Assembly: GCA_004352715.1 (NCBI GenBank)
Contig: SCFE01000008.1
Location: 228,544-292,543, forward strand
Source of the DNA: Hofstenia miamia
Lineage: Eukaryota; Xenacoelomorpha; Acoela
DNA length: 64,000 bases
Direction of reading: 5' to 3'
The position numbers and the translations under genes were made by a program. This document shows, piece by piece, positions 55,305 through 64,000 of this stretch. The notes beneath the pieces are model-generated. The model searched no databases. It was not told the DNA's origin and saw nothing but the letters and a program-made list of their open reading frames with translations. How positions within the stretch are numbered: position 1 is the stretch's first letter; each line of letters starts with the position of its first letter.

Positions 55305-56431
55305 ATGGTTGATCAATGAGAGCTACCTGGAAGCTGAATCAGTCATCAGTGAACTGCGTGTAGTGAATGACACTGCTGAACGTGGTGTAGCACTGATGCG
55401 GGAATATAATTTGCTACTCTCCAAAAATGAAGACCAAATGCAGTTTGCATTGCAAATTTTTAAGGAACATCGACAGCGCTTTCCTGACTCATCTAAGTCG
55501 ACAACTGTTCAAGCACTGCAGGAACTAAACCAGTAATTTGTAATATGTGTTGGAACGTTTAACATAAAACTGTTTGCTTAGTATGTATGTTTATTACTTT
55601 GACTTACAGCAGGCAATCTATTCTATAGGCCGGTTATCCAAAACTTCACTAGCATTGAGCATACCCTAAATATTAACCAATTAAGAAAAAAATTTACCAA
55701 TAATGTTTATTCATATAGTAGATTAAAATAATAGGGTGGGAGGTTAAAATTTTGAAAGTTGAAAAATAAGGACCACCCTAATACGCACTATTATATTATT
55801 ATTATTAAATCAATATCGGAAGATGACAGTGAAATGGAATTAGTTAAAAATTAATAAAAAGCAAATAATTTTATGTGTAATATTTTAATTAATGTGATGA
55901 TAATTTTACTATAAATTTACATGAAGGTTAGTGTTATATGAAATTCATATGTACACAGATAAATAGAATATATAGACATAATGTATATCAAACAATTATT
56001 ATAAGATTTTAGATCTTCGAACAACAACAACAACAAATATTCATGCAGAGCAAATAACCCGGCGCGTGCCCGTTACATGCTCTACTCCAGGATTTGCAAA
56101 ACTGAAGTTAGTCAGTTATTCACCTAAATAACCAGGGAAACTATCACAAGCAGTGAGCACTGACTCAACGAACGATCTATGCAATAATTTCAGTTCCCAG
56201 CCGGTTAAGAAGAATCATTATGACTGAAAAAATGTAATCACAGTAGAAACTCGCAAATGTGTGATAAAAATTTCATCGTTTAAAACTGTAGTAATCGAGG
56301 AGAATGGTAACACGAAATAGACGTTAGCATCAACCAACTGTTACCTCCGCCAAGCAGGTTCCCCAATAGCAAAGCCACGTGGCATTTTCGTGGCATTACG
56401 TCGCACTTCCACGTCGTATTATGGTGAATAT
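55305..56431. repeat. Haplotype copy 2: hAT tail and right flank
   Basis: Partner of 54177-55303. Contains a second copy of the transposase C-terminus (55309-55536) with two or three amino-acid changes. Confidence 0.75.
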
Positions 56432-56740
56432 GGTTCCTTTGTGCCACGTAACAAAATCACGAAAATGCCACGTGGCAAGATAACGAAAGTGCCACCAAAA
56501 TGCCATGTGGCAAAATAACGAAAATGCCACCAAAATGCCATGTGGCAAAATAACGAAAATGCCACGTAGCAAAATAACGGAAATGCCACCAAAATGCCAC
56601 GTAACTACATAACCAAAATGCTAACTGTTGGCGACGTAGCAAAATATCCAAAACGCTACGTATTTGCCATGTAACAAAATAACCAAATTGCCACCTATAT
56701 TCACATAGCAAAATAATCAAAATCCGCCGTAGTTGCCTTG
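56370..56740. repeat. CACGTG-rich degenerate minisatellite
   Basis: Variants of AAAATGCCACGTGGCAAAAT recur roughly every 24-40 bases. Many contain the palindrome GCCACGTGGC or its decayed form GCCATGTGGC. The repeat creates an artificial minus-strand open frame rich in Trp, Phe and His. CACGTG is an E-box/G-box core bound by bHLH proteins. Any regulatory role is speculation. Confidence 0.6.
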
Positions 56741-57522
56741 TTATAAATATAAAATATATAGTACGCCAACAAAATTTAATTAATATCAATAATGAAAAAC
56801 TTATCTTCCATAAATGAATGATATTACATTAGTTACATATTAGCACATACAAATGAAATCTTTATGGCATAAAAGATTTCTATGAACAAGATTAAAATAA
56901 TTTAATGCATAATATAGCACTAATACCGCGTTTGGAATGGCCAATCCATCATAATGCACTAAATTATATTTTTATACATTGTATAAAAAATTACCGCTGT
57001 CAAATTCTCTTGAACTGCTGATCATTGCGTAAATTAGTTTAAATAATAACTTATTACATATTTAAAATTGGCCTTACTTTATTTGCGTGGCAATGAATGA
57101 AAAACGGGTTGATGTTTATTAATGAATTCACAGCATGTGTTGACTTTGCACTGAAAGAAGTAATGAAAAACAAATTTTCATAAATTGCCTAAAATATATT
57201 TTATCTAAAATAATCATAATTTTTGGACGAACCTAAGTATAGAAAACCCGTTTCTGCAATTCTAGTAGGAATGAAGTAGTTACAACATCTAAAAAAAACA
57301 AGTAATATATTATAAGCAGTTTTAATCATGAAATTTAAAATTAATTAAAATTAATAAAACTGATTAGCATTTCAAGAGAATCTTTCTTTTAGTACATTTC
57401 TACCTACGAAAACTAAATTTTGATTAAAAACGCGCGTAGAACAAAAACCATGTATATTTAACATGTAAAAACCACAAAACCATAAAGTCTAATCACTTTT
57501 CGCCAACAGTCTTGATTGCTAN

Positions 57523-58504
57523 CCGATTCAGCCTGCGTAATTGCCGATTTTAATGGATACCGGATTCCGGTACATCCCTAGATTAAAGTTGATATACAAA
57601 AATGTCAGACTTTCTATATTGGCTACATTATGCTGTAAAAATTTAACGTAAAAAATTGCATGCAAAAAATATAATAGTTGAATTATGAATCACTAAAAAT
57701 ATACTATTTAAATATATTTGATACAGTAAATTTCAAATAAAAAATGTATTACTCATTTCTAATGTCTACACCAATATGCTGTTTCAAGAAAATCTATTTG
57801 CCATCGAAAAAATCTAATATGCATAATGCTACATTATTTACTACAATGCTATTTGGGACTCAATAATAATGTTCTAAAAAACTATATAAATTCAAAATAA
57901 CATCAGTTAGCAACTACAGACTTATTATATTTTTTGCAACGGGTTATTACAAAAATTGGGTCTTGGTAAGATCGGGAAATAATGTTGAAAATTTTTCGAC
58001 TCCGCGACTAATGACATTGCACATGGCATGCCTCAATCGGATTTTGATATCTTTGCAAATATATGAAAAAGCTATGGCGTTAAAACTATAAATAACATGA
58101 ACGCTAGACATGAAGAGAATATAAATCGTTTTCAAAAGTTAAACATTTTTAATGAAAAATAGTTAATCTTCTTAACTTATTTTAATCGAAATTTTCAACA
58201 TCGCATTAAAGTATGTCCATACATCACGATTTATAAATTTCCTAATAGGAGAAAATTCTAATTAAATTTGGAAAACGGGTTGTCCTTTTAAGTGGACGCC
58301 AGGCGGCTTAACTTTAAATTAATACAAACATCTAAAACAACGTTATGTGATTTAAAAGGACGTGAAAAATAATATTAATAAGAAATCTGTTTAGACATGT
58401 GTAGGAAACAAAAATCTTACGAAAACTACCTACCAGCATAATGTAAATGCAAGGACGTTAATATACGTCCTTGGTAAATGATATCCATGCATGTATGTAA
58501 TAGC
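57523..58504. repeat. 982-bp contig repeated at 60576-61557
   Basis: Flanked by N at 57522 and 58505 and identical as far as I can read to 60576-61557. It probably represents the same locus placed twice. Confidence 0.8.
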
Positions 58505-58505
58505 N

Positions 58506-58702
58506 AAAAATACCATTCCATTTCCTTCTTGCTGGGATTTGAGTTCCAACTCCTTCAGCTCTTCAATTGTACTAGCTGGAGTTATGGTAAAGCTATTATC
58601 AACAACTTCAGTCGTAAATAGAAATTTGTTGATTTTTCTCTGAGAAGAAACGTATTCGTCTTTTGCCTTATTTCAATTTGCTTTAATTTTTTTAAGACTT
58701 CT
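58506..58702 (-). CDS. DUF4806-like gene 2, exon with domain start
   Basis: Acceptor ATTTTTAG leads into REVLKKLKQIEIRQK in the phase set by the upstream exon. DUF4806 proteins commonly have such a REVL...L..I helix. A +1 shift about 15 codons in brings the frame to FTITPASTIEELKELELKSQ, the start of the DUF4806 domain, and the exon ends ...NGM at donor GTATTT in phase 0. The equivalent exon of gene 1 also ends in Met at a phase-0 donor. The shift could be a one-base deletion or sequence error. The N at 58505 removes the rest of the domain. Confidence 0.45.
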
Positions 58703-58853
58703 CTAAAAATTTAGTTTTTAAACAATATAAATTAAAACATTCATCAAATGAGAACACATATTATTTCTACATTTATTTTTTTTTGGTCCTTCAGGTTTAA
58801 ATAATCAATCTATGCCTTAATACTAATTATTTCATTAAATGCGAATATTATAC

Positions 58854-58967
58854 CTTTCAAATGAATTAGATTTGGACGTTGAATGATTCATTATTGTTGA
58901 CGATCTAAGGGTATTATCGAAGCAAGACAGATTAGGGGCTTGCAAGGTGGTATATTGCGGTGTATCC
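58854..58967 (-). CDS. DUF4806-like gene 2, internal exon
   Basis: 114 nt between acceptor ATGTTTAG and donor GTATAA. In frame it encodes DTPQYTTLQAPNLSCF and then a Ser/Asn-rich stretch (STIMNHSTSKSNSFE). Its start needs two bases and its end leaves two, matching the donors and acceptors of its neighbours on both sides. Low-complexity linker regions like this are usual upstream of DUF4806. Confidence 0.5.
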
Positions 58968-59116
58968 CTAAACATAATTTGCCATTATTAGAGAAATCAT
59001 TAGGTAGTTAGCATAAAGTATAGTAATTAAATAAATATTTGAAGTTAATATTAACAGTGGATATGAGGGTCTTGGAAGTTCTTCTCAATGATTGGACAAA
59101 ATTATGATTTATTTAC

Positions 59117-59211
59117 CTGCTCTTAATAGCAACATTACAAAGATTCCAATCGTCGGTGGTTTCAGTTGCTCGCCTGCGATGTTCAGCAACGCGATTTATA
59201 ACAGATGACAA
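59117..59211 (-). CDS. DUF4806-like gene 2, upstream exon
   Basis: Open to donor GTAAAT in phase 2, encoding ...RRRATETTDDWNLCNVAIKS. The left border is uncertain: either a translation start at ATG 59211 or an acceptor GAACATCGCAG about 30 nt in. Its phase matches the exon at 58854-58967. Confidence 0.4.
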
Positions 59212-59412
59212 CATTTAGAATAAATAAATGTATGCCACAAAAATAAAACAAATTATTAAAAAATTGTGATTCTTACCTGAACTTTTAAATATTTGCATGC
59301 ATCAATATCAAATTTTGAAATAATGTAACAGATAATAACAAAATACTAACTCGTATGGTCTACAGAATAAAGTAACATTCAAATTTTAATTTCAATAATT
59401 ACAACTCAATAC

Positions 59413-59576
59413 TTATCACTTTGAAAAGAAACATCCTCCACAAACTCTTCATTGAGACAATATTCGCTTAGAATAATCTGCTCTTCCCCTTCTCTTGAAT
59501 AGATTTCAAGCATTACTGAGTTTGTATTGCGATTTGCTTGACGGCGAATTCGACGGCTTTCTGGATCGTCTGGCAT
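59413..59576 (-). CDS. Possible first exon of DUF4806-like gene 2
   Basis: ATG 59576 opens MPDDPESRRIRRQANRNTNS and continues to EEFVEDVSFQSDK at a donor-like GTATTG in phase 2. An acceptor-like TTTTAG precedes the ATG, so it may be internal. How it connects to 59117-59211 is unresolved. Another donor (CAG/GTAAGA) at about 59277 suggests one more small exon. Confidence 0.35.
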
Positions 59577-59759
59577 TCTAAAACTAAAACGTATATCGAG
59601 AAATTTGATCTTTAACAAAGTTTTTTTAGAAGCCTGTACTCCATCATGTTGGTAATAGTTATATTACTTGCGTTGTTTGGTGTAGTCGCTGGAATGCAGT
59701 GGTATGCAAGTTGGGATTAGCGGAAAATGATATATATATATATGTTTATTTGTAGACTT

Positions 59760-60450
59760 ACTTATTACTTTCAATGCAGAGTTTAAATACCACATCGATG
59801 TAAACCATCAATATCTGGGGCAGGGACCGTGCACGGTCCGTAGCCCGTACACTTAAAAATAGACCCGTTGGCTAGTCCGTGTCCGTATCAAAAGCCCGTT
59901 AATATATTTTGTGGTATGTTGTAATTTTTAACGAAATATATATATGTATATATATATATATAATAGATAGATACAAAATACGCATCCATCAATTGACATA
60001 ATCTACATCAAAAAATCGTTTTAGAAATTAATATCTTTGAACAACAAAGTTCAGAGCCCGTATGCCCGTAATATGGAAGCCATGCTCACACAAGTTTGTC
60101 CGTGCCAAGTACGTTCTATACCCTAGATCATGATTGCTAATATACTACTTTTAGTTGTATATATTATAATTATCATACAAACTAACTAAACCAACTGAAT
60201 CATTCAAAATTTAAATTCACTAAAAAGTGAAAATCTGATTAACGCAGTGATGGTATCTGGATAGTAAATTGAATTTACTGGATAACGGTTAGTATATTGT
60301 TTAATTATTACTGAAGAATAACTTCATTTCTCAATTAATATCAACCTCTTGCGAATGAAAATAAGTATTTTGATCAAATATCCAAAGACAGCAAGTATTC
60401 AGCACACATGGAAATACATGTAGAATACTCCAGATATATCAGAATTTTTT
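59760..60450. other. Interval without a recognised gene
   Basis: Contains TA-rich microsatellite at 59936-59962 and CCCGT-containing stretches (59820-59900, 60055-60130) that look like an old repeat. Confidence 0.35.
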
Positions 60451-60575
60451 TTTGTTGAATGACTTCTTTATCACGGAAAAAAATCAAATTTTCGATCAGA
60501 ATTTAGCGATAATATTTCACATATGCTATCAAATAAAACCTAGTAAAGAACTTAAATTTTCCGGTTACGAGATAT

Positions 60576-61557
60576 CCGATTCAGCCTGCGTAATTGCCGA
60601 TTTTAATGGATACCGGATTCCGGTACATCCCTAGATTAAAGTTGATATACAAAAATGTCAGACTTTCTATATTGGCTACATTATGCTGTAAAAATTTAAC
60701 GTAAAAAATTGCATGCAAAAAATATAATAGTTGAATTATGAATCACTAAAAATATACTATTTAAATATATTTGATACAGTAAATTTCAAATAAAAAATGT
60801 ATTACTCATTTCTAATGTCTACACCAATATGCTGTTTCAAGAAAATCTATTTGCCATCGAAAAAATCTAATATGCATAATGCTACATTATTTACTACAAT
60901 GCTATTTGGGACTCAATAATAATGTTCTAAAAAACTATATAAATTCAAAATAACATCAGTTAGCAACTACAGACTTATTATATTTTTTGCAACGGGTTAT
61001 TACAAAAATTGGGTCTTGGTAAGATCGGGAAATAATGTTGAAAATTTTTCGACTCCGCGACTAATGACATTGCACATGGCATGCCTCAATCGGATTTTGA
61101 TATCTTTGCAAATATATGAAAAAGCTATGGCGTTAAAACTATAAATAACATGAACGCTAGACATGAAGAGAATATAAATCGTTTTCAAAAGTTAAACATT
61201 TTTAATGAAAAATAGTTAATCTTCTTAACTTATTTTAATCGAAATTTTCAACATCGCATTAAAGTATGTCCATACATCACGATTTATAAATTTCCTAATA
61301 GGAGAAAATTCTAATTAAATTTGGAAAACGGGTTGTCCTTTTAAGTGGACGCCAGGCGGCTTAACTTTAAATTAATACAAACATCTAAAACAACGTTATG
61401 TGATTTAAAAGGACGTGAAAAATAATATTAATAAGAAATCTGTTTAGACATGTGTAGGAAACAAAAATCTTACGAAAACTACCTACCAGCATAATGTAAA
61501 TGCAAGGACGTTAATATACGTCCTTGGTAAATGATATCCATGCATGTATGTAATAGC
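60576..61557. repeat. 982-bp segment, in-context copy
   Basis: Partner of 57523-58504. No gene is recognised inside. A 62-codon minus-strand frame present in both copies has no supporting signal. Confidence 0.8.
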
Positions 61558-61689
61558 TATATTGTAATGCATATAAAGAGAACGAGCAAAACAAAGCTCA
61601 CAACACTGATTGAATACTGATCAGAAAATAGTTCTCTTATGTAAACAAAGCTTTAAGTAACACATGTTGGTAGTTCCCTCTGACGATAT

Positions 61690-61860
61690 ACTTCCCAGTA
61701 AACAATTTACGTGGGCAAATGGTGGGCCTACGCGTGCAAATTACTGAATTTAGTGGAATTTAGATGATTGACAGAAATATTCAGCATGCATTTTTTCGAG
61801 GTTGGGCTAACGGTGGGGCCCACGTGGGCAAATTCGGCACGTTGTTTGGATGGTTAAAAC
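61690..61860. repeat. GC-rich repeat with CACGTG palindrome
   Basis: Contains the direct repeat ACGTGGGCAAAT and the perfect palindrome GCCCACGTGGGC at 61818-61829. It may be a small non-autonomous element, but I could not define the ends. Confidence 0.35.
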
Positions 61861-62107
61861 AGCATTCTCCCAATGAGCATTAATAGCTTAAGTAAACAAA
61901 ACGTCATCACGCAACATCTGTGCAATATGCCTATTACATGAACAGATAAGCAATAAACAGTATCCAGTGTAGGTAGTTGTGAAAGCCTTAATAAATCCTT
62001 CCATCTATGGTTTAGTTTTAATATTATAGTGATATTCTGTATTTACAAAATTTAGGATTTCCTGTACAGTAAGTTATTTATTTAGTAAATCAAAGCGACC
62101 CCTAGTC

Positions 62108-62192
62108 GAAATTTCTTTAAAATCATTAAGGATAATTTGAGAATCTTTGATCAAAACTTGGCAAGAATTTTAAGGATTTTCAAAGAAATTTC
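62108..62192. repeat. Inverted repeat / hairpin
   Basis: GAAATTTCTTTAAAATC at 62108-62124 pairs with GATTTTCAAAGAAATTTC at 62175-62192. Similar AAAATCATTAA motifs in both orientations cluster at 62690-62840, so the two may be ends of one AT-rich element. Confidence 0.45.
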
Positions 62193-62997
62193 CGGCCTGT
62201 GTTTAAAGCTACTTGGGCGAACAGCAACTCTATTAGGACATGAAGTAATTTTCATTGTTACGTTTTATCAAAATTTATGTTCTCAAGGTCAAACTTAACA
62301 GTAAGAACTCGGGGGTCTGTACAAGTCTACTATCGGGGTACAGCAAAAATTGCATAATTATCACAATGCTACCACGTTTTTTATTATTTCTCTACTTTTT
62401 GTTTAATCGATTATCTATTTTTCTAAAACAAAAATTTTATGCAACTAGCTGATAATTTCAAAAAGATTTGAGCCATACAACAACAGATAATTACAGTAAT
62501 TACATTATTACTGAAGCTTACTATTTCAAATCGTTTCAAATGACAAAGTTTCACTTCATGTGGGGACAAAATGCAAAATCATTCAGACCCTGACTCAGTG
62601 AGCCCTACCTACACTATTTAGACTTTTGGAGTTTTAAAGTATGAAAATCGTACTTTTTAAGAGAGCTTGTATCATATCAGGCTCTGCTTTACTATCTTTA
62701 AGATTCTTAAATAAAATTCAATTTCTTTGATTATTTTAAAGAATTATTTTATTAGCAAAATCATTAAAATCTTTAATGATTCTGTAATTTTCTTTAATTT
62801 CTTTAATGATTTTGCAGAAAATTGAATTTTCTTTAATGTTTTTCAAGAAGGGACGAACTTGTAACTTTATACACTATATTGTTGGTGATAATGTATAAAT
62901 ACATTTCGTTATTGAATATGGATTTGAAGATTATGCTAAAATATCAATAAAACAATATTTGCAAACCTGTCTTTCAATATTATTCAATGTCAGTAGC

Positions 62998-63014
62998 AGG
63001 GGCGTACCCAGGAA
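62998..63014. promoter_or_regulatory. Candidate transposon terminus
   Basis: CAGGGGCGTACCCAGGA resembles the ends of hAT-type elements. It lies about 130 nt upstream of the ATG at 63129 and could be the left end of the element encoding that protein. The partner end would be beyond the window. Confidence 0.3.
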
Positions 63015-63128
63015 TTTCTGACGGGGGGACATTATTGTTATCTATATATATCTATAGATATAGTACCTAAAATAGATGTAAAAATTTTAAAATACTTTTC
63101 AGTTGACTAAGGATATATATATATACTC

Positions 63129-63335
63129 ATGGCAAGCCGAACTTCATACTACAGACGAATAAAGCGAATTTCAAATACGTTCTTAGAAAATGAGTGTAGT
63201 AGTGATGAAAGTTCTCCCCATGATTGTGATAACTCACTTACTGATGAAAGTGACAGCGATTTTTTTCCCAATTTAGATACTGCAAAGGCAAGGCGAAAAT
63301 ATTTCAGAATCAATTCCTCATTTTTCATTATTTAA
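63129..63335 (+). CDS. First exon of a transposase-like gene
   Basis: ATG 63129 starts MASRTSYYRRIKRISNTFLE, a basic YYRR-containing N-terminus, then acidic Ser-rich CSSDESSPHD and SLTDESDSDFF. This layout is common at the start of the protein family encoded further downstream. The donor is not clear. Reading runs to TAA at 63333, but the last codons (INSSFFII) look intronic. Confidence 0.4.
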   Translation: MASRTSYYRRIKRISNTFLENECSSDESSPHDCDNSLTDESDSDFFPNLDTAKARRKYFRINSSFFII

Positions 63336-63458
63336 AATTCAACACTGCTACATTATACTAATGAATTTTTTAACATCTGAATTTTCTAAATATACTAAAA
63401 ATTTGTATTGTTATTTTATGGCAATTTTTTAACATCTGAAAATATCGCCTTCCCATAG

Positions 63459-63644
63459 GATAACTTAAAAAGTTTGCGCCAACGTTGGAGCATTACTCAC
63501 TGCATATCACACAGGGCATTGACAGATTTACTGCGCATACATGGTGATATGGATGCAGGTTTACCAAAAGATTCTAGGACTCCTTATGACAAAGATGGAT
63601 CACATGGCTGACATCTTAGATAATGGAGAATTTTGCCACATAGG
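63459..63644 (+). pseudogene. Transposase-like gene, second exon (frameshifted)
   Basis: Acceptor CCCATAG, then DNLKSLRQRW, ISHRALTDLLRIHGD and LPKDSR. A one-base shift near 63573 is needed to continue with LLMTKMDHMADI and NGEFCHI, ending at donor GTTAGC in phase 1. The L..W....I...AL..LL......LP.DSRTLL...GEFCH pattern is that of a widespread invertebrate family often labelled transposase domain-containing protein. Confidence 0.5.
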
Positions 63645-63735
63645 TTAGCACATTAAATTATTTAATCTTAATTAAGGTGTAATTGACTGTATTTAACCTA
63701 CTTATTTGTTTTAATTAAAGATTTGTTATATTTAG

Positions 63736-64000
63736 GTATGGAAAAATCCTTGCAAACTAAATTACAGGATCACAAAGAATGTTGTCTAGTGTTACCAGAA
63801 TTGCTGCTTAATATAAATGTTGATGGTCTGCCTATTTTCAAAAGTGTTAATTCTGCTTTTTGGCCTATATTGGGCTGCATTGTTAATTGTACTCAGTTAA
63901 CTTGTTTTACTATTGGAATTGTTTATGGCAGTGGAAAACCCAAATAATTTCAGCTATTTCTACCTTTTATTTTCGAATTAAAACAGATACTAGCCAATGG
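63736..64000 (+). pseudogene. Transposase-like gene, third exon, cut by window end
   Basis: A 91-nt GT-AG intron (63645-63735) joins the previous exon in phase, giving CHIG-MEKSLQ. The exon encodes LLLNINVDGLPIFKSVNSAF, WPILGCIVN and FTIGIVYGSGKPK, then TAA at 63945. Family-like sequence continues in frame past the stop (FLPFIFELKQILANG) to the window edge, so the stop is a nonsense mutation. The INVDGLP Asp may be catalytic. The superfamily is uncertain, with En/Spm-like as one possibility. Confidence 0.5.

Noticed and set aside
56457-56789. 110-codon minus-strand frame rich in Trp, Phe and His
   Set aside because: Translation of the CACGTG minisatellite. The repetitive peptide follows from the DNA repeat.
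57947-58135. 62-codon minus-strand frame repeated at 61000-61188 as a duplicated gene
   Set aside because: Both lie in the same 982-bp contig placed twice. There is no start context or splice signal, and the duplication is explained by the assembly.
1-64000. CRISPR arrays, operons, ribosome-binding sites, rRNA
   Set aside because: Nothing of the kind is visible. The DNA is eukaryotic in character.

Overview
The window looks like AT-rich nuclear DNA from an invertebrate animal. GT-AG introns, AATAAA and TATA signals, (TA)n microsatellites and a wide range of eukaryotic transposons support this. I cannot name the species. Introns range from about 40 nt upward. The assembly is gapped. Most single-N or short-N gaps lie between nearly identical direct copies, which is the usual mark of two divergent haplotypes placed in tandem by the assembler. 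These copies should not be read as biological duplications.

Layout. 1-5 kb: 3' end of a minus-strand coiled-coil gene (two exons with matching phase and a poly(A) signal). One haplotype copy carries a 680-bp piggyBac derivative and the other has the empty TTAA site. 6.2-9.95 kb: decayed non-LTR retrotransposon with a pyrimidine-rich coding strand, partly duplicated. 11.2-14.8 kb: a small hAT-type element, then a 3.1-kb hAT-type element with another inserted in it, all with 8-bp target duplications. 14.86-15.0 kb: minus-strand first exon with a FYVE/RIM-like zinc finger. 16.7-17.5 kb: MITE flanked by TA. 17.8 kb: a plus-strand exon. 18.3-19.6 kb: remnant of a Penelope-like element (GIY-YIG domain) around a gap. 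19.74-21.1 kb: decayed LINE. 22.6-25.5 kb: decayed Ty3/gypsy element. 25.8-27.8 kb: Tc1-like transposase split by a 1.1-kb insertion. 28.8-30.2 kb: minus-strand gene that looks like the DUF4806 family, with a 41-nt intron. 30.2-33.6 kb: AT-rich, no gene seen.

33.7-41.7 kb: large Ty3/gypsy-like element. It has gag and pol followed by about 2.5 kb of closely packed extra reading frames of unknown function. Its inter-ORF junctions carry repeated hairpin-forming units of about 29 nt. This is the strongest candidate for something undescribed. 43.07-43.26 kb: TATA box and first coding exon of a plus-strand gene. 44.5-45.94 kb: intact single-exon gene for a glycosylated single-pass membrane protein, divergent from a small plus-strand gene candidate at 46.2 kb. 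48.1-54.65 kb: hAT-like transposon with TAGGG ends, an 8-bp target duplication and an uncharacterised transposase family. Between assembly gaps inside it lies a LINE fragment with an SGNH-esterase ORF1 and an ORF2 that starts with a 2A-like peptide. 55.3-56.4 kb: haplotype copy of the hAT tail. 56.37-56.74 kb: CACGTG-rich minisatellite. 57.5-58.5 and 60.6-61.6 kb: identical 982-bp copies. 58.5-59.6 kb: second DUF4806-like gene, minus strand. 63.1 kb to the end: spliced, decayed transposase-like gene cut by the window edge.

Apart from fragments of roughly seven host genes, most of the recognisable coding DNA belongs to mobile elements at different stages of decay. All domain calls are from reading motifs by eye.
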